Notes: generated by a model from the letters alone, not told the origin. A DNA stretch of 64,000 bases from Ixodes scapularis (GCF_016920785.2 NW_024609846.1:92956888-93020887), one strand, 5' to 3'; shown: positions 21,260 through 32,420, counted from the first letter of the stretch. Translations and numbers: made by a program.

Positions 21260-22255
21260 AATGGGACATATATGCACACTACGGACCTATCACAATCAGC
21301 CAACCCCAGGCCTTGCCGCCACTCACATAAACGGTAACTTCTTATCAAACTAGTCAATGGACATCATAATACCAACTAGCCCAGCATTCTGTTCCGATCG
21401 ATTTCAGCATTGTTTTGGGAGCAATATCATATGGCGACTATCATCAAACGAAGTTTCTAGCGCGGATGCGTCTAGATTGAAACACCGTCCACTCACGCTT
21501 ACGGGAAGCCTTCTCTGGAGCCTCTCGGCTCTCGTTAACACAGGCAGTTTTGGTTCCTGCTTCGATAACCTGAAAAAGAAAACATCGCCAAATTGTAGAA
21601 TGGCGGCGACTGTGATAAGACGGAACCTAGGTCTTGTACCCCCGATGAGATCACTTAATTATCGTCGGCCGCATGCTTCCGTGCCGCCTCTCACCACCGC
21701 GCGATTGTCGAGCTTCACCGCTGCGCACTGGAGCGCTAGGTGCAGCCGCTGACATGGGTGAGGGCCCGGGTTAGCACAACATGCTCACCAATTATGCTCA
21801 GTACTATTCCAGGTCTACTCTTTTTTTGTGTGTGTGGTAGGTTGATCTTTAATTCTAAAAAATCTGGGCTGAAAAAACAAAAAAAAAAGATGTGGGTTTA
21901 TACTCGGGTAAATGGTACTCGAAGTTGTTCCCATGCAGCTGGCGATCGAAATACCAGAGAACTTTGACTTCACTCTAGTTCCAACGCCGCTAAGAAGCAG
22001 TGTCACTTGCACTAGTGTAGGTTTCCATAATACTTGGGGGTGGTTGTTTTAGCAGTTCATTATATTAAAGTCTCAAATAATTGGTAGGTTTATAAAACCG
22101 GGGGTACATATTTTTGTTGATAGACGAGCTGGTTTTGTGCAGGCATTGTACGGAACTTATATATACAGGCTAAATAAACTGTCGGCTGTAATAAAGTGGG
22201 AGCTCTATGTTCCTTTGCCGCCCTATCTATTCTTATTACAAAAGCAGAAGTGATA
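21260..22255. other. No gene seen
   Basis: A 131-codon frame at 21357-21752 has no recognised motif and is likely chance. The rest is unremarkable. Confidence 0.45.
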
Positions 22256-22258
22256 TGC

Positions 22259-22516
22259 TCTATACTTCGTTTCAGCTTCGGTCCGAGCGCGGCCGATGTT
22301 ATGAGCCGAAGGGCCAATCAAACAGCGAAAGAGGCACAACGTCATGGCGTGCTCTCTGCAGTTGATAGGACCAGCCGGTATTTGCCGTATCTCTGTGCGC
22401 GCTCCTCCTATCAAGCGCAGAGAGCACGCCATGACGCTGCGCTTTTTGCGCTGTTTGATTGGCCCTTCGGCTTATAACATCGGCCGCGCTCGGACCGAAG
22501 CTGAAACGAAGTATAG
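22259..22516. mobile_element. Fold-back element, about 115-bp arms
   Basis: The left arm CTATACTTCGTTTCAGCTTC... (22259-22376) and the right arm (22403-22516) are near-identical complements around a loop of roughly 25 bp. Conserved words include GGTCCGAGCGCGGCCGATGT and GGCCAATCAAACAGCG. No target duplication is evident. Confidence 0.92.
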
Positions 22517-22519
22517 TAT

Positions 22520-23495
22520 CAAAGAGGAACCCCCAGTCATTAATAGACGTTGACATCTGCTCCAAAAGGATCACTGAATGCTCCAGACAAATGTTTTGCC
22601 TGTTACAGAACCTGCAACAAAAAAGGTCAAACGCCGCTTCCATGACTGGGATCTCTGTAACTACGTATGTTAAAATTATGTTTTTGTTATCATGAATATT
22701 GCGCGCCTATAGTGTCCCGTGTCGAAACTATTTCATATTGTCAGCATCAGTTCTTTCATTCTCATTAGACGTGCTTTGTTGAAACATGCCAACATGGCAC
22801 AAGGTGGATGAATGCATCCACCTTACATCTTTTTTTTTTATTTTACTCTAACTTTGAATGTAGTATTTAAATGCTTATCTATATGATTATTTATTTTGTT
22901 TTTACTCGTTTATATTTATTTACTTATTTTCTGGCCCTCAAGACAGCGATAGATGCCCGATCCGGCCCCTTAGCCAAAAAGTTTTGAGACCCCTGGTCTA
23001 AAGGGTTAGAGTGGCGATGTGGGTGAGTTGGTTCATGTTTAAGCAATATGTAAAGCAGCGCGCAAAACAACAAGACGGGAGAAAAGAGGTACACAGGACG
23101 AACGCTGAATTGACAACTAAATGTTGAAAAAACGCCCAACGAAGTAAACTACCAAATCACCATCGCGCCATCACGTGTCCAAGTAGGTTATCTCTTTCTG
23201 TGCAAGAAAGTTTGGCTTCGCTGTTGTTTTTTCCCTCCTTATTTATTCCATCAGCTCCTCTCCCAATGATCGTGATGTCGAAAATATGACTGAAAGAAGT
23301 GAAGCAATGCATGGGTAATTGACTCCTCCTCGCCCCCGCCCCCTTCGCTTTTCATCGAAGCGACCAGTCATGCTGCCGTGTTCTATCGTTAATGCACCGG
23401 CCTGCTGTCCAGTGTAGACCCTCCTCCAACAACTCAGCGGAATATTATACACCACGCTTATCGCACATTACACATACTTTTTTTTTTTGTGTTTC
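22520..23495. other. No gene seen; hAT-like remnant
   Basis: AAAGTTTTGAGACCCCTGG near 22978-22996 looks like one end of a hAT element of the type seen at 28563-28873, but no partner end was found. The rest is unassigned. Confidence 0.4.
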
Positions 23496-23499
23496 ACAG

Positions 23500-24010
23500 C
23501 TCAATGGCTCCTACTCCCCCCTTTATCGGTGATTCTAGGGCAATGTTGGGCCGCTTTTCGGGGTTTATCGGTCTTTATCGAAAATACGGAACCCTTGCTA
23601 TGACGGTTCCGTGTTTTTGGTGGTTTATTTTTCTTCAAGTACGGGGGTGTTTCATGGGGTTTACTATTTTGTCCTGATTCAATGGTTTCCGTCATAAATT
23701 TTCGGTATCAGACAAAACATCGGTGTCTGTCGGGACTCGTGTTTAACAAGTTAGGGCATGGAATTCCTTCACCTCCAGAAAACTGACGCGTGACCCAACT
23801 TCGAAATCGTCCTTGTACCGGCAAGACAAAGAAACGAAATAAGAAGCCTTGTAAACAATCTGTTGGGGGCTGTTTTTTTTTTTTTATTATTATTTAAGGA
23901 CAGTTTTGATTCGGGGTTTATGGCTTTTTTCCGATTTTAATAAATTCGACTCGGGGTTTAGCTTTTGGGGTTTATCGGTATTTACCAAAAAACACGGAAC
24001 CCTAGCTACA
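23500..24010. repeat. Repeated GGGGTTTATCGGT...CGGAACCCT module
   Basis: CGGGGTTTATCGGTCTTTAT...ACGGAACCCTTGCTA (about 23560-23600) recurs as GGGGTTTATCGGTATTTACC...ACGGAACCCTAGCTA (about 23968-24005), with extra CGGGGTTTA words between. A T tract lies at 23872-23885. Confidence 0.6.
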
Positions 24011-24755
24011 ACGCTGCTCGGTTTTTCATGTTTGTTGTCATAGTTATCGCGTGGGGTTTAAAACGATCGCAATTCTTACGAATATCCGTGATATACGTGT
24101 ACGCCGTATTTAGCGAAATCGAAAGCAATGCATGGTGTCTTATCTTCAATAAAAAAAAAACATACGAATAGTAGTAACAATCATACTTTATTTTGCCCAA
24201 CGCTGTACACGCTCCTACATGGAACACACAATTGCATAGGGTGCTCAAAACCCAATACCTAAAAGCAAGAACTCAAACCATCACAAATAAACTAAGCAGA
24301 CGCCAAATACTCGGATAACTTGGAATGTCCCTCGGTTGATATACAAAGACCACTCACTCACCAGTGAGCGATATTTGTTGATTTGTCACTGATAGACTCA
24401 GTGGCTCGACATTTTGGTGAAACACGGCTAGGGTATGAATGACTGTTTTTATTTGATAATCAACATGACATTTGTTTTGAAGCTAAAATACAAATAACCG
24501 CTTTGAGGGATTCGTGTGCGTTGAAGGCCGCAAAAAGGTGTCCTAGTTCGCGATTTTCCGGCACATGGCGAGGCACCATGACGTGCTTTGCAAGATAAGA
24601 AGAAACAACAACTATATTTTGAGTAATAGTAATTATGAAATAAATCGAGTACCAAGCGAATTGTCGACTCGTATTCGAAATTTTCGCTAGTTCATGGTCT
24701 ATCGATTTCACTAAATAATTCCTTGGCCAGCAGTGTGTAAAACTTTCCAACATTC
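24011..24755. other. No gene seen
   Basis: A-rich run at 24150-24160; otherwise nothing supported on either strand. Confidence 0.45.
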
Positions 24756-24758
24756 GCT

Positions 24759-25323
24759 ATACTCCGGCGATTTCTTCAGGGTCCCCGATTTGCTTGAAAT
24801 TTTGCTAAACTCGCCAAACAACATCGCTAAAATAGTATCCCAAATATTAGGTTAAAATAATTTTTTTTCACGAAGGTATTGCATTTACAATTTTGGTCCT
24901 CACCGTGTTTTTCCAACTGAAAGTCTCTACTGGCAACAACGAAAAAGTGACGTCAGTGGAAGTGCAGGGGTTCACTCTTTGGACTGTAGAATTTGTTCCC
25001 AACTGATTTGAAGCAGTTTCATGGAGTCAAATGAATGCTTTGGAAGCTCGCTCCAGACCCCGCGCTCCAGCACGGAACAAATGATTGGCATATTCTATTT
25101 TTTAGACTGCTCGCTCGACTGGCAATCCTGCCCGCCAACGTCACGGCACTGAAAAGTGCGGGTATATTTGAATGTTGGTTTTTGCATCATTTTCATTTGC
25201 CGATGTCGCAATAACTATTATGAATTTCGTGATACTTAACAGCATACCGGAAAGGGTAAAGGCCGGGGAGTCAGAAAATATAGTTAGTTGAGATAGCTAA
25301 AAAAAAATCGTCGGAGTACCCCT
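24759..25323. mobile_element. Degraded TIR element with one TTAA end
   Basis: The complement of the right end reads AGGGGTACTCCGACGATTTT with TTAA at 25324-25327. The left side has TATACTCCGGCGATTT at about 24757-24772 but no TTAAAGGGG. It belongs with the other TTAA|AGGG elements. Confidence 0.45.
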
Positions 25324-25339
25324 TTAAAACCGCGTACAT

Positions 25340-25570
25340 ACCGTCAAAATGTCCCTTCAAAATTTTATATATATATATATATATATATTGGTGGCTTTGC
25401 ATTTTTGCTTTTTAAGTCGAATGACTACATATATGCCGCCGGGAAAATCTAGAAGTTTCTATGGTCTGTCGCAACATAAGATCGGCGTACGCGAAGCAAA
25501 ACACCCCGAAAGGCAAACGAGCGCAGGTTGGGGCCGAAGCATCTACTGCTGATCTCATGTTGCAACAAAC
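25340..25570. repeat. (AT)n microsatellite and unassigned sequence
   Basis: About 13 AT dinucleotides at 25365-25389. The remainder shows nothing. Confidence 0.7.
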
Positions 25571-25574
25571 TATA

Positions 25575-26030
25575 CGGTAAGAATCTGAGGGAGAGGAGGA
25601 TATGATATCGCGCGGGGACAGCAGAGCGCCGAGCTTCGATAATGATTTGTGGGTAGACGCAAAACAGAACCAGCTGCCTTCGTCTCTACTACGACGCCTA
25701 GAACGCGTCTCCGATTGATGTCTTCAGCGTCGTCCTATTCCGCCCTTGCATCGGAAAAGGTCCCGAAGTGGCAACAAATGACGTTAGAAAAGCCGGAGTA
25801 TCGTGCTGTCGGATGCCGCGATCTTGGTGGTTGAGCGTAGAAGTTTTGGAGAAACAAAAATATGCACGAGAGAAGCCGGGTGTCGCTGTCATCGCGGCAT
25901 CCGAACTCCTGGCTGTCGGAGTTTCCGTAGACTGTCCAAACTGGAGCGCGTCTTGCAGCATGACAGGCGTCTGCCATATATATCCACCATCGCTGCTAAT
26001 ATGACACCCCCAGGATCTCGACCGGCGACA
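25575..26030. repeat. Fragment of the GAGGAG/GATTNGTGGGTAGAC TIR family
   Basis: GAGAGGAGGATATGATATCG, CGCGGGGACAGCAGAG, CGAGCTTCGATAATGATTTG and TGGGTAGACGC match the arms of the complete element at 37769-38160. The other arm is not recognisable, so this is a partial copy. Frames after 25650 overlap on both strands without a family match. Confidence 0.5.
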
Positions 26031-26036
26031 TGACGC

Positions 26037-26700
26037 TTCTATTTATTTATTTCAAATACCCTCAAGGTAAATACATTGAAGCGGAGAGCGAGCTATAAAA
26101 TATTTACAATGTGCACATATTCGTAAGAATATCCTTAAACAGGAGAGTATCAGTGATGTTCGCAATCGAGGCGGGAAGGCGGTTTCAATCCAAGGACGTT
26201 TGAGGCATGAAAGAATATTGAAATAACGATGTTTTGAAATTTCGAATGCCGACCATCAATGCGAGCGGAGATGTAGGATGGTGGGTTAATTAGTTTTTGA
26301 TGAAGGAGAGCATGCATTTTGGTAGAATATTTTATGAAAAAGATACAAACGAAATATTTTACAGCGATGAATAAGTGATGGCAAACCTAAAGTATTTTTC
26401 ATTGTAGTGACGCTGGCGGTGCGGTGATAGTTTGTCAGAATGAGACGGGCTGAGCGGTTTTGAATGGATTCAAGTATGGTAATTAGTGACAAGTGAGCAG
26501 GGTCCCATACAGCTGCAGCATATTCCAATTTTGGACGACTTAAGAGTTTTGTACATGGTTAGTTTCAGTGAAGACGGAGCGAGAAAGAAATTTCTTTTCA
26601 AGTACCCTAACATGCGGTTAGCACTGTTAACTACGTATTCGACATGTATCTTCCAAGAAAGGTTAGACGTTATGTGAACTCCAAATATTTATAATCAGAC
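26037..26700 (-). pseudogene. CR1/L2-like LINE reverse-transcriptase 3' end
   Basis: The minus strand encodes an RT tail: LSWKIHVEYVVNSAN, MLGYLKRNFFLAPSSLKLTM, then after a one-base frame change LEYAAAVWDPAHLSL, NRSARLILTNYHRTASVT and LFQYSFMPQTSLDWNRLPAS. These match the thumb and C-terminus of CR1/L2/Jockey-group elements. It ends with an AAATAAATAAATAG tail near 26037. Frameshifts and stops show it is inactive. Confidence 0.88.
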
Positions 26701-26865
26701 ACTGCAGCGAGAGGTTTACTGTTAAGGTGGTAGGTATGACACATATTGAGAACGTGATATTCTCATTGATTTGCATTTGTCAGTGTCTAGTTCCCTTAGC
26801 CACTGGTTACACCATAGCGTTATCAGATTAAGGTCAGATTGTAAAAGGAAAGTGTCAGATATGAC

Positions 26866-27110
26866 GTCATTAGGCGGAAATAGAGACAGCGTAGTCTCTA
26901 CTCACTGTTCGAACGCCAAGCGCCAGCGTCCGGCGTTGGAGCTCGAGACGCTGCACGAGGAACAGACGACGCTCTCGGTACTCTGATTGGAGGGAGACGG
27001 TGGGCAGAGACAAAGGCCTTTGCTACGGTCAACACGACGAATCATTCTAATCAGAGCTTGGTGCTCCGACGTCCCGGAGCGCTCTCATCTCCTCCTCTCC
27101 CTCTGCTTTT
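26866..27110. mobile_element. TIR element copy of the GATTGGAGGGA/GACGTC family
   Basis: Related arms include CTCTGATTGGAGGGAGAC on the left and, as complement, GGAGAGGAGGAGATGAGAGC with GGGACGTCGGAGCACC on the right. It resembles the more complete copy at 38945-39262. Confidence 0.5.
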
Positions 27111-27137
27111 CACCCTTTCCAATGTTTACAAATCCAC

Positions 27138-27256
27138 AGCCCAGTGTGCGATCTCTACAGCCTACAGCACGCCCGTATTCGTGGCTTCCGAAAGCGTGCG
27201 AAGCACGGGCCATATACAAACGAACTTTGAAGATGGCCACCGGCCAGAAGCCCATC
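27138..27256. repeat. Repeat shared with 56937-57042
   Basis: AGCCCAG(T/C)GTGCGATCTC, then GCTTC(C/G)GAAAGCG, GCGCCATA/GGGCCATA, CGAAC and GGCCAGAAGCCC-like words are collinear at the two loci. It lies inside a 233-codon frame (26987-27688) that is not conserved at the second locus. Confidence 0.7.
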
Positions 27257-27259
27257 TCT

Positions 27260-28015
27260 AGAATGGTCGATCTATACCGTGACGCGGACAGCCCTGGAGT
27301 GCATATGTGCCACCTTGAGGAAGGATGGCCTTTGGCGCACCCGTCTTCTCTACTCGACGGATGGCGTGCTCAAATGGAAGCGTTAACAAGAGCCGACACG
27401 GGGCGTGTTCAGCCCCAGACCCTAACGCTCGAGTCCCAGGAACCGGTCACCACGACCACTCCGTCCGGACTGATGGTCAGCGCGGTCACCTTGTTCTCGT
27501 GGCCGGTCAGCGTACCTAGAAGAGGTGAAGGATGTGATTACACGGCGATCGCAAATGGCAACCACACTCCCGATAAGAGATTGACAAAGACAACCGCGGT
27601 GGCTGGAACATGTGAAATCGCCCCACGCCGGTCAGACCGTTCCCACCTTTCTATCTCGGGGGTGCTTCGACCCATACCAGAATATTAGACCTGCGCATGA
27701 CGTCGTCGTTAGGAGATCCCAAACGGCAAACACGCTGAAGATCGCCGAGAGTCGCGCCGCAAAGCGTCGCCCTTGGCTCGTTGGGAGACTTCGAGACGGT
27801 GCAAAACGCGAGGGAGGCGGCACTGCGTGGATCTAGTAATGTCTTCTGGAAAGGGGGGGGGACATGCGCCGTGATCTTCCGTCGAGCTTTGACGCGCGTA
27901 TCTAACGAGACTCCAAGATGCTGTGGAAGGTAAAAACCTCGCACTGGAGGCGGGGGATATCTGGAGGACCTTTCCTGCTTGCGGACAGGTGGAACATTTG
28001 GGGTGGTTATCATTT
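27260..28015. other. No supported gene; part of a dispersed GC-rich repeat
   Basis: GATCCCAAACGGCAAACACGC and CTCGTTGGGAGACTTCGAGA near 27714-27800 have counterparts at 37270-37400, 29750-29800 and, as complement, 40930-41050. The words cluster without visible ends, suggesting a degraded dispersed element. Confidence 0.45.
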
Positions 28016-28016
28016 G

Positions 28017-28235
28017 AGCCCGTTCTCGTTTCGACCTTCTCACCTGGCCCTTCTCAAAACAACCATTCTCAAAAAAGATCTTCTCTCTTGGACCTGTCGC
28101 ATTTGGTCCTTTCCCGTTTCGTCTTTCGCATTCCAACCCTCCTCATTTGGGCCTGTTCTCGTTTCGCCCTTTTCACCTGGCCCTTTTCAAAACATCCATT
28201 CTCAAAAATATCTCGCCTTGACCCGTCGCGGTTGA
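28017..28235. repeat. Two-copy tandem repeat, about 130-bp period
   Basis: A module of about 65 bp, GTTCTCGTTTCG then CACCTGGCCCTT(C/T)TCAAAAC and CATTCTCAAAAA, appears at 28017-28080 and 28147-28211. The separating part carries CATTTGG and TTTCGTCTTTCGC words of the same class. Confidence 0.8.
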
Positions 28236-28274
28236 ATCGTCTTTTTAGGGTAATATTAATACACTGATATAATT

Positions 28275-28343
28275 TGTTTGTGTGTGCGTGTGTGTGTGTG
28301 TGTGTGTGTGCGTGCGTGCGTGTGTGCGTGCGCGCGTGTGTGT

Positions 28344-28385
<42 letters not shown>
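28275..28385. repeat. (TG)n microsatellite
   Basis: About 110 bp of TG with interspersed CG and TA. The Val/Cys-repeat frames in it are artefacts. Confidence 0.95.
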
Positions 28386-28387
<2 letters not shown>

Positions 28388-28562
28388 CACACTACAGGAA
28401 TACTCTCTCCGCTAAGGATTTTAACAGTGCGTCGAGGTCGTCGTGAAAAGCTACTAGCTGGCAATAAAACAGACCAACTATTTATCGCAGCCAGATCATA
28501 TTCCGAAATGTCACGTTGTTTGCGGTCTCTCGACTTTGGACAACGCCACCACTTCTATAATG

Positions 28563-28873
28563 CAGTGGTTCTCTAAAGGAGGTCCGCGAAGGCCTCCTAG
28601 GGGTCTCTGCGAAGCCCTGTCTCATCAGTCAGGCACGGCAAGATTAGGTGTCTTTCTTCACGTTGAGGAGACACGTCCCAATTTTCGGGAGAGTACTCTC
28701 GTGTGTATGTCAAGGAGATAAGTCCATTTCATACTAGCATTAGTTATATCCATTTATTAAATCATTATTATGATAACCTATACCTTTCTATTCCTCTCAC
28801 CCCGAACGGGGTCCTCCATCATCTCCGCCTTTGTACAAGAGGTCCGCGAAACATTAATGGTTGAGAACCACTG
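28563..28873. mobile_element. hAT-type MITE with degraded 8-bp duplication
   Basis: Left terminus CAGTGGTTCTCTAAAGGAGG; right terminus GGTTGAGAACCACTG. GGTCCGCGAA occurs near both ends in inverted context. Flanks CTATAATG and CTATTATC agree at 6 of 8 positions. No coding capacity. Confidence 0.75.
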
Positions 28874-29099
28874 CTATTATCTATGCTATTTTTGTTCAAA
28901 CAAAGTTTAAAAATTCAATGCTCATCGTTCTTTTTTTTTTTTTCTCATTTGTGTAGAGGAAGAAAAGCAGGCGTCAATGTACGATTCTTAGTGCGTACCT
29001 CTACACATAACATATATCTGATGGTATGTTGGGGGCCCAAGCAAGGTAAGGCTCATTAACAAAGCCGCAAACGTATAACGATGTTAGAAGCATGCCGAA

Positions 29100-29245
29100 C
29101 TAGTGCCATTCGGTCGTAGTGCGAACGGGCGAAATGAGAATGGGTCCAGTTGCGAAAAACACAATTCGGATCTTATGAGAAGGTTTAAACGAGAAGGACC
29201 AAATGAGAATGGGTCGAAATGTGCACGGTTCAAATGCGAATGGGA
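29100..29245. repeat. AAATG(C/A)GAATGGG degenerate repeat
   Basis: GAAATGAGAATGGGTCC, CAAATGAGAATGGGTCG and CAAATGCGAATGGGACG recur at irregular intervals; same word class as 9984-10110 and 28017-28235. Confidence 0.6.
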
Positions 29246-29854
29246 CGTTTTGAGATACACCCGAACATTTGCTATGCAAAAATATCGTAGGAAAACCTAG
29301 CCTCAATTAAAAAAAAAACCGAATTGTATACTGTGTGTCGATATAGAGTTAAGTCTTCTCGAACTTGAAGTGTAAGATCATTGTTGTCGGCCACTGAAGC
29401 CATGTGAACTGGGCAAAACTTTGAAGGCTCTGTGGTCCCATCTAACAAAACTCGTGCGTAAAAAAAAAAAGAAAAAGAAGTTTGATATGATCAGATAGGA
29501 TATAGGAGGTATGTATATATCAGAAAATGTTGCTGAACAAGGCGTATTTGACACGCGTGGGAGAAGATGTGCCCCACACACTTTGAGCGGTGCTCGAGAG
29601 CACGAAAAACACTCGCGCAAAGCGGCACCATGTACCGCGGATGCACCTAGACGACAAGGCCCTGTGCATGACGTCATGGTTGGTGGATCTCCGACCCGAC
29701 CCAAGCGGCGCCGAATCTGATCGAGAGACGGGCACGTCTTTGCACCGTCGCGTGCTAGCGTCACGCTCGCTGCGAGACGCTGCAAGACGCGCTGGTGGCG
29801 ATGCTGACGCGGCACGTAATCTTCTAAAGGTGGTATTGAGCGGGCGCGCCTCAC

Positions 29855-30071
29855 CGATGCGCCTGGTGGACAGCGTGTCCCAGACGTGGACGTCTTGGTC
29901 GTCCGAGCCGGCCATGAGCAGCCGCCCCGAGAGCGACAGGCCGCAGCAGGTGAAGGCACTCGACTCCCGTGGGTTCTGGTAGCGGCACACCTGCTGGTCG
30001 CTGCGGATGTCGAACAGGCCGCACGTCTTGTCCTCCGACGCCGTGGCGAACGCCTGGCCGCTGGCGTGGAA
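29855..30071 (-). CDS. G-beta exon 8 (WD blades 5-6)
   Basis: 217 bp from acceptor CCGCAG|TTCCACGCC to donor ATCG|GTGAGG. It encodes residues about 232-303, from FHASGQAFATASEDKTCGLF through IRSDQQVCRYQ to VHVWDTLSTRRI, plus one base of a split codon. It completes blade 5 (CGLFD) and all of blade 6 (VHVWD). It joins exon 7 in phase 0, with Gbeta76C-like spacing. The next exon should start in phase 1 and supply blade 7; none is visible to the left edge. Confidence 0.93.
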
Positions 30072-30299
30072 CTGCGGCCCCCGTCCCACAGAGCGGGGGA
30101 TTACATATGGCGCTGAATTTCGGAATGGGACTAGGCAGCCACGCTTCAAAAGCGACTCTTGCCGCTGTCTATGGAAAATGCTTTATTTGGGCGCCACTCT
30201 GGCAACCGTTGGCTCTCCTTAGCGAGGTTGGGCTGTCGCACTATACTACACACGCCATAAGCAAGGTGGCGCCTCTCAGAGGCCGTACTTTGGTGGGGT

Positions 30300-30437
30300 G
30301 GGGGGCTATGCAAGACGGCGGGACGAAGGAACCAAGACATCGCCGCCTGCTACGATTTTTCAGCGCCACGCCGCTGACCAATTGCAGGAGGTGGCGATGT
30401 CCCGGTCACTTCGTCCCGCCATCTTGCATAGCCCCCG
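30300..30437. mobile_element. Fold-back element, about 50-bp arms
   Basis: GGGGGCTATGCAAGACGGCG at the left and its near complement at 30388-30437 (GGCGGGACGAAG and ACATCGCC words conserved) flank a roughly 37-bp loop. A C/G tract abuts on the right. It sits in intron 7, 229 bp upstream of exon 8. Confidence 0.88.
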
Positions 30438-30634
30438 CCCGCCCCCCCCCCCCCCCCCCCGCCCCACCCCCCGGCAGACTTCTATTGGAACGCAGATTTT
30501 CCTGCCTGTTGTCGGAAGAGATCGGCACACTTTTATCGGGCAGAATGCATACTGGGATGATGCGGGCAGGCTACAGCAACCGTGTCCGAGCCTGCATTTT
30601 TCGACACTCACACGAGGGCCTCATTCTCATGTTA

Positions 30635-31024
30635 AGGTCCGTTCACATTCCTGCAACCGAGTACGACCGAGAGAGGCTATACTTGTTGAAACCCCTTAAA
30701 ATTTCTTAGGACGAGAAACACACTGGCACTCTGGCTCCATTTATGCGGTGACCGTGGAACTGCGAGCGAAGGTTTTGCGGGATTTCCGAGGTCAAATGTG
30801 CGTAACCCATATAAGAAAGGCTCGTTTATAACGTTGACAAAAGATTTTCGAGCCAAGAAAGAAAGGATAATACGCGAGAGAAATAGAAAATATTTCGGAC
30901 CGCCAAGTTTACACTGCTACCCAATGGATGGCGCCAGTGTGTCCTCTCGTTCAGAGCCGTACTCTCGTTGTAAGAGGTTTTAAGGCACCCAGTTCTAAGA
31001 GGTGGCAAGAGTGTGAACGGGCCT
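30635..31024. mobile_element. PIF/Harbinger-like MITE with TTA duplication
   Basis: Left terminus AGGTCCGTTCACATTCCTGC; complement of the right terminus AGGCCCGTTCACACTCTTGC. TTA lies immediately outside both ends (30632-30634 and 31025-31027). A 3-bp TTA duplication and a GGNCCGTTCACA end are typical of Harbinger MITEs. No transposase is present. Confidence 0.82.
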
Positions 31025-31029
31025 TTAGC

Positions 31030-32420
31030 CTTCAGTCGTTGTGAGATGTCGTTGAGCAATTATAAGGGAGAGGCCCTCACTGAACAACCTATAATGTTGA
31101 ACGCATCCTGACGTGTGCTTGTCGTCTGCAAAAGTCAATAAGTTGCTGCTGCCAACTCATACCTACGGGAGCATAAAAAAAAAGAAGGGGTGAGAGAGAA
31201 GAATACAAACGGTCAACTTAAAAGTCTCAGCAATATGACGTGCTCGTTTCGATCTAGACGAGTATCACACAGACGTGCTGTCGTGTCAAGACTGGATTAA
31301 CACCCGTAACCTGGAGTTAATAGCACCAGCTTGACACCGTAGTGCTGTATAGGACGCCACCATAAGGCGTATCTTCGCGCTGCCCAAACCTTTACGCAAA
31401 ACATTTGACGTTTGACGAGACTTACAACTACGACGCCACCCGTCGCTGGCTCGAGTGTCGTCTCTCTAGTCCTGCCGGTTTCCAAACTCGCGGGACTAGA
31501 GAGACGCCCGTAAAACAATAATATTTCCCGATTCAAGCCTCATTGTTCTTATCGTCCGTAAAACTAGAATATTTCCCTGTCCAAGCCTCATTGCCCTTGT
31601 ATGCGCTAAGAGTGAAATTATCATTTGGGACGGGTTCGAGTGACACCAGCAGTGGGTTAGCAGAGCACGAATAAGGATACAGAGATATATAGTCGGAGTA
31701 TCTGAAATGGTACAAAAACTTCTACACTGAAATTATGTCCTTTACCATGCACAAGTAAGTGTTCACGTAAAGAGCGAGAATTGTATATTATGTATAAGCC
31801 GGCAGAAACACTAAATAGGTCTAAGTTCAAATAAGCACACATATGTTTTTTGTTTTTTTTCGAAGGGTTAGCAGATTTTTTATTGCACGTCACTCCCTAC
31901 TAAAATGCCTCCGTCCCGTCGCCGTGTGCAGTATCCGACGTTGGTAGTGTGCTTTTGGCGGTTTGTTTAAGCTGAAACCTCGTGCCTGCTACAAAAACGT
32001 TCTTTTAAGCATCCCCTAAAAGGTTACTTCGTAAAAAACCTATAAAGTTTTTTTTTTTTTTATTCTTTGTTTTTATGCGAAAGAGTTCCTCATCGTCCAG
32101 TTGCCTTTCTAATGCGCCAGGGAGCGATAGTGCTTGAGGCGAAGCATTTCTTCACGAGCCGAAAGACTTCTCGGGGCGTCGAAAAACCTTTCAAGACCTG
32201 AATTTTTTTAGAAAATAAACTTGCATTGGGAAAAAAAGAAAAACAAATTCTATACTACCCCAGACTTCTAGCAAGCTCAATATTTTTTTTAATGTATATT
32301 GCAAAATGCCAAAACACAAATGGCAATTTTCTTCTTTTTTTTTTTTTGAGGTTGCAATTTACGTTTTGAGATGCACGTCACTAGCAAAGCGAGCATAAAG
32401 TGTATACGTTGCGCTTTTAC
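31030..32420. other. Intron 7 remainder, no gene seen
   Basis: Small duplications only (CTAGTCCTGCCGG / complement CCGCGGGACTAG-like words around 31455-31505, and two similar CCGTAAAAC-ATATTTCCC segments at 31508-31575). T and A tracts occur at 32048-32061 and 32331-32347. No exon signals. Confidence 0.5.

Noticed and set aside
26987..27688. 233-codon open frame
   Set aside because: No family resemblance. Part of it is a dispersed repeat (partner at 56937-57042) where the frame is not kept, and overlapping frames on the other strand are equally open.
28274..28464. Val/Cys- and His/Thr-repeat proteins
   Set aside because: They are translations of a (TG)n microsatellite.
29969..30709. 246-codon plus-strand open frame
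   Set aside because: Its first third is the antisense of G-beta exon 8, and the rest crosses a fold-back element and a C tract encoding poly-proline.
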